Origin: Prolixibacter sp. SD074
Lineage (GTDB): Bacteria; Bacteroidota; Bacteroidia; Bacteroidales; Prolixibacteraceae
Assembly: GCF_009617895.1 (NCBI RefSeq)
Contig: NZ_BLAW01000001.1
Location: forward strand, 797,001-861,000
Length of the DNA: 64,000 nt
Reading direction: 5' to 3'
Positions within the stretch are counted from its first letter, which is position 1. Each line of letters starts with the position of its first letter. The position numbers and the translations under genes are program-made. The notes beneath the pieces are model-generated. The model was not told the DNA's origin. It saw nothing but the letters and a program-made list of their open reading frames with translations, and did not search any database. Positions 61,366-64,000 of the stretch are shown here, in pieces.

Positions 61366-62304
61366 CTATTTATGCTTCAGTTCATAAAAAACGCCCCTTT
61401 CGAGACTTTTTGTTATAATTTTTCCTTCGGTTTCGAGCGTGCCAAGGTATTTATTGATTTCATTTACGTGAATACCCAATAAGCGATGTAAATCGTCGAG
61501 CGTGCAGGGCCTTCGGGCAATGGTTTCCAGGATGGCCGATTCCACATCGCTGCGATAAGATTCGATAGTTGTGCGCTCAACCTCGCTTGCAATAATTTCA
61601 ACATTTGAAAATCCCCAAAAATCAATGATATGCTGCAATTCTTCTTTTGTTAAAGGAATGAGTCCTTCTACGGTTCCGGGACGGTCTAAGGTATTGAGCT
61701 GTACACTGTCGGGTTTTATTTTTTTAATGGCTTCTTTCAGCCTTATTAATTCGTCTTTGGAATCATTGTAACCTTTTAAAAACAGGACTTCCAACCAGAT
61801 TTTACCCTCGTATTCTTTTCGAAAATCAATCATTCCCTGTATGTAGTTTTGTAGTGAAAGTTCGGGGGCAGGGCGATTTATTTTTTCAAAAGCTTCTTGT
61901 CCGGCAGCATCTAACGAAGGTAAAATGACATCTGCTTTTAGCAATTCTTTTCGCAGGTTTTTGTCAGACAGCAGTGTCCCGTTTGTTAATACAGCCGTTT
62001 TTACATCAGGATAATTATCTTTGACAAAATTCAGCACATCACCAATCCGACTGTTAAGCGTTGGTTCGCCCGAACCGGAAAAAGTGATATAATCAATTGT
62101 AGGATTGTTGCTCATAAAATCTTTGAGTTCAGCAATCACTTTATCGTATTTTACGTATTCAAGCCTATCGGTCGTTAGTTTGGTGGTTTTCCCTACTTCA
62201 CAATACACGCAATTTAGCGAGCACACTTTTTTAGGGATTAAATCAATCCCAAGCGACATTCCCAACCTTCGCGAAGGTACCGGGCCAAAGAGATATTTAT
62301 ACAT
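61366..62304 (-). CDS. Radical SAM enzyme with C-terminal winged-helix domain
   Basis: 312 residues. The radical SAM cluster motif is CSLNCVYC (Cys28, 32, 35; CX3CX2C), followed by FSGSGEPTL (SAM-binding GGE-like) and TNGTLLSD. LFGPVPSRRLGMSLGIDL at the start marks a group widespread in anaerobes. The last 70 residues (CTLDDLHRLLGIHVNEINKY, 20 residues) form a winged helix, unusual for a radical SAM enzyme and suggestive of regulation or nucleic-acid contact. The gene starts directly at the end of the Cys-rich gene. The reaction is unknown. Confidence 0.85.
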   Translation of the reverse strand: MYKYLFGPVPSRRLGMSLGIDLIPKKVCSLNCVYCEVGKTTKLTTDRLEYVKYDKVIAELKDFMSNNPTIDYITFSGSGEPTLNSRIGDVLNFVKDNYPDVKTAVLTNGTLLSDKNLRKELLKADVILPSLDAAGQEAFEKINRPAPELSLQNYIQGMIDFRKEYEGKIWLEVLFLKGYNDSKDELIRLKEAIKKIKPDSVQLNTLDRPGTVEGLIPLTKEELQHIIDFWGFSNVEIIASEVERTTIESYRSDVESAILETIARRPCTLDDLHRLLGIHVNEINKYLGTLETEGKIITKSLERGVFYELKHK

Positions 62305-62514
62305 TTATTTTAGTTTTGAATTAATGTGCCCATCAGGCATCATGTTGTCCGGGTGATAAATACCCGCTTCTTCTTTTTGATAGCGGACACATGCTGTCCA
62401 ATTTCCAAAACAATACTGTTGTATCCATGACTCATCTATTTTACCTTGTTCCCGATAAAATTTCATGGGACAAACCGGGAACCATTTGCATTTTTTGTGC
62501 TTATAATCAATCAT
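62305..62514 (-). CDS. Small four-cysteine protein
   Basis: 69 residues from ATG 62514 (MIDYKHKKCKWFPVCPMKFY, 20 residues), with Cys arranged C-X5-C and, after WIQQY, C-X6-C, suited to bind an Fe-S cluster or zinc. The motif WFPVCPMK and HPDNMMPDG recur in small proteins annotated, wrongly I think, as uracil-DNA glycosylases. An ATG at 62553 is possible, but it would overlap the CGGC gene by 47 bases; 62514 gives 8 bases. It ends one base before the radical SAM start, so both are coupled. Confidence 0.75.
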   Translation of the reverse strand: MIDYKHKKCKWFPVCPMKFYREQGKIDESWIQQYCFGNWTACVRYQKEEAGIYHPDNMMPDGHINSKLK

Positions 62515-62956
62515 ATGATAGTCTGGTTTGTTCATTAAAAAGAGTAGGTGCAATGAGTTCCTGCCATTCTTCAGATTCCCATGTTTTTAACTTTTGATGG
62601 GTTAACCAATATTTTTGCGGGATGGGATGCGTGCCTACAACCACCGGAATTTTATATTTTTCTTCAATAAACTGCTTAAAATAAGTCGTATAAGGACATG
62701 GTGGGTAGCCTACTACCAAACCGGTGGCCAGATGTATCACTTCAACCCCGTTTTTAATCATTTCTTCGGGAGCATGTTCAATGTTTCCGCCCGGGCAGCC
62801 GCCACATGTAGTATAAGCCGCCAGTTCTAAGTTGGTGTCATCATCATACGTGCTAAATGCCCCTTCATGGTTTTTCATGGCACGAAAGCATTTCCCGCCG
62901 GCGCAATTCCGATAGCGGTCGCAAATAATGATTCCTAATTTCTTTGATTTTGTCAT
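62507..62956 (-). CDS. CGGC-domain protein, putative metal binder
   Basis: 149 residues of the PF08821 type. Cysteines: CDRYRNCAGGKCFRAM near the N-terminus, the naming TCGGCPGGN, and YPPCPYT. The family is predicted to bind metal through these Cys residues; the function is not known. It overlaps the start of the small Cys protein by 8 bases and lies 50 bases after the VOC gene. Its presence beside a metal-type permease and a radical SAM enzyme supports a metal-related role, as inference. Confidence 0.85.
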   Translation of the reverse strand: MTKSKKLGIIICDRYRNCAGGKCFRAMKNHEGAFSTYDDDTNLELAAYTTCGGCPGGNIEHAPEEMIKNGVEVIHLATGLVVGYPPCPYTTYFKQFIEEKYKIPVVVGTHPIPQKYWLTHQKLKTWESEEWQELIAPTLFNEQTRLSYD

Positions 62957-63006
62957 TTTTATTTATTTAAGTATGAATATTTGCAAAAAAATTTCGTTGA
63001 AAAAAC

Positions 63007-63396
63007 TTAATCATGGTATTTCTTTTCCTTAATCTCGAAGCAGTTACCTGATTTATCCCAAATAAACAGAAGATTTGGCTTGTTATCCCTTTGAATATTG
63101 TTGACTTTATAGCCTTTATTTATGCACCGGGTTATTAGTTCATCTCTATTGGACATTTCAAGACAGACATGTGCAAGCCCTTTATTTATATTTTCAGGTA
63201 AAACAAACAATTCAAAAGCTACCTGGTCGTTTTTGCACAAATAAGCAGGTAAACTTTTATCAATTCCGAAAATAGTATGACTTAAAGTAGTCGGTAATTC
63301 AAATTGATATTCGATATGAAATCCAAGAATGTTCTGGTAAAAATCAATTACCTCATCAACAGAATTAATATTTAATGCGACATGGTTTATTTTCAT
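63007..63396 (-). CDS. VOC-superfamily protein (glyoxalase/bleomycin-resistance fold)
   Basis: 129 residues, one VOC unit: MKINHVALNINSVDEVIDFY (20 residues) with metal ligand His5, GLAHVCLEMSNRDEL with His, and Glu in GNCFEIKEK. Four cysteines are present but not the adjacent pair of the arsenic lyase ArsI, so I do not call it ArsI. It starts at the base next to the stop of the zinc-ribbon gene, which indicates translational coupling. Substrate unknown. Confidence 0.8.
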   Translation of the reverse strand: MKINHVALNINSVDEVIDFYQNILGFHIEYQFELPTTLSHTIFGIDKSLPAYLCKNDQVAFELFVLPENINKGLAHVCLEMSNRDELITRCINKGYKVNNIQRDNKPNLLFIWDKSGNCFEIKEKKYHD

Positions 63397-63633
63397 CTAT
63401 CCCTTATTCCTTTTTTCGTTCAATAATTCTTCCCGAATCATTGTATGGCCACATTTCGGACATTTTAGTGTAGTACACTTTACTCCCTGTTGATGCGGTA
63501 TTTTTTCACCACATTTGGCGCAAATGCAAAACCCTCCAACACTGTATCCTCCGCCGTTATTTCTTCCTCTGCCGCCGCCGGTTCCTTGTCCGTGGCCCAG
63601 GCCAAAACCGCTGTTTCTTTCTAATTCAGACAT
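63397..63633 (-). CDS. Small zinc-ribbon protein with Gly/Arg-rich start
   Basis: 78 residues. The first 32 are Gly-, Asn- and Arg-rich ([19 protein letters not shown]). Then [18 protein letters not shown] and [11 protein letters not shown] give a rubredoxin/FmdB-like zinc ribbon with five or six Cys. Similar short proteins occur with CGGC and radical SAM genes in anaerobes. It probably binds zinc or iron; role unknown. Confidence 0.8.
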   Translation of the reverse strand: MSELERNSGFGLGHGQGTGGGRGRNNGGGYSVGGFCICAKCGEKIPHQQGVKCTTLKCPKCGHTMIREELLNEKRNKG

Positions 63634-63660
63634 TTTAATATAGTTTTAAGTTTGTTTGTG

Positions 63661-64000
63661 TTAAATTTTCTTTGCTGTTTTATAAGCGCCATGAATTGCA
63701 TCTTGTGCTTTACCGGGTTTTAGGGCATCACCAATAATGTGAATGGGTTTATCCTGTTTTATATTTTTAAACGGATTATACGATTTCATTCCGGTAGCCA
63801 ATACGATAACATCAATATTTTCTATGGTTTGCTTATAATCCGGTCCTTCGATTTGAACCTTATCATCACAAATTTTTTGGACTTTTGTGTTCAAAAAAAC
63901 ATTTACGTTTTCGTGTTGAAGTGTTTTCAAAGTAAATTTTTGTTCAAGCAATTCCATTCCTCTGGCAATTTCGCTCAGCATTTCAACGAGAAAAACGTTG
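63661..64000 (-). CDS. FAD/NAD-dependent oxidoreductase, C-terminal end (runs off the right edge)
   Basis: The frame is open at base 64000 and ends at 63661, leaving 112 residues. VFLVEMLSEIARGMELLEQK, VNVFLNTKVQKI, VIVLATGMKSYNP and HIIGDALKPGKAQDAIHGAY (20 residues) match the C-terminal nucleotide-binding domain of old-yellow-enzyme-like NADH:flavin oxidoreductases (2,4-dienoyl-CoA reductase/enoate reductase type). These reduce activated C=C bonds in anaerobes. It precedes the zinc-ribbon gene by 27 bases and is probably the upstream gene of this operon. The N-terminal flavin and Fe-S half is outside the window. Confidence 0.82.
   Translation of the reverse strand, partial: NVFLVEMLSEIARGMELLEQKFTLKTLQHENVNVFLNTKVQKICDDKVQIEGPDYKQTIENIDVIVLATGMKSYNPFKNIKQDKPIHIIGDALKPGKAQDAIHGAYKTAKKI

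Noticed and set aside
63007-63396. VOC protein as the organoarsenical lyase ArsI
   Set aside because: The adjacent Cys pair that binds the arsenical in ArsI is absent, although a metal-related operon made it tempting.
1-64000. tRNA and rRNA genes
   Set aside because: I looked for T-loop motifs of the GGTTCGAATCC type and for 16S/23S signatures on both strands; the few TTCGA matches fall inside protein-coding genes such as 19846-19852 and do not fold as tRNA.

Overview
The window looks like a chromosome segment from a member of the Bacteroidota, probably a Marinilabiliales/Bacteroidales-type marine or sediment organism (taxon is inference). Supporting signs are signal peptides ending in AQ, lipoproteins with Bacteroidota-style lipoboxes, a C-terminal type IX secretion sorting domain, LytTR/LytS signalling pairs, a BlaI plus M56/TonB pair, a split LysO exporter, and promoter boxes of the Bacteroidota type (TTTG, about 19 bases, TAnnTTTG). 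I see no rRNA, tRNA or CRISPR array. By eye, 54.3-64.0 kb is clearly more AT-rich than the rest.

0-17 kb is mostly intact housekeeping and carbohydrate genes: a two-gene surface fibre operon, an AddA/RecB-like helicase-nuclease, a PaaI-type thioesterase, then a glycan cluster (six-hairpin glycosidase lipoprotein, secreted esterase, TPR histidine kinase), the two halves of LysO, an LRR protein and a GH78 rhamnosidase. 17-24 kb holds a barrel protein, the wreck of a LytS/LytTR pair, tandem lipoprotein paralogues with a gene-conversion tract, an M43 metalloprotease and a beta-lactamase-fold lipoprotein. 23.6-31.8 kb is an apparent six-gene operon: TolC, membrane-fusion protein, RND pump, barrel protein, LytS kinase, LytTR regulator.

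32.9-37.5 kb is a decaying stretch with remnants of a small periplasmic protein, a serine hydrolase, an ECF sigma factor and an ElbB-like protein. It also holds a chimeric outer-membrane gene made by joining duplicated pieces from two other loci in this window. 37.7-53.5 kb returns to ordinary intact genes: Tpx, dipeptide epimerase with an alpha-oxoamine synthase, TcdA, TatD, PlsC-like, nitrilase, BlaI/M56, two DUF1080 proteins, a cation/proton antiporter, a cysteate-synthase-like enzyme and a META protein.

53.9-57.7 kb is a nested graveyard of mobile DNA. A group II intron begins directly behind a terminator hairpin and is split in two. Between its halves lie a helical protein of unknown function preceded by nine 21-bp tandem units, two copies of a tyrosine-recombinase start, a UPF0175/DUF3368 toxin-antitoxin pair between foldable attC-like elements, and one end of an IS21-family element. 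Behind it, 57.7-64.0 kb is one tightly packed minus-strand operon (ArsP_2-type permease, methyltransferases, DUF59 protein, MFS transporter, radical SAM enzyme, Cys-rich CGGC-type proteins, VOC protein, zinc ribbon, flavin oxidoreductase). It looks like an acquired metal or metalloid handling island and is, with the 21-bp array, the most interesting part of the window.
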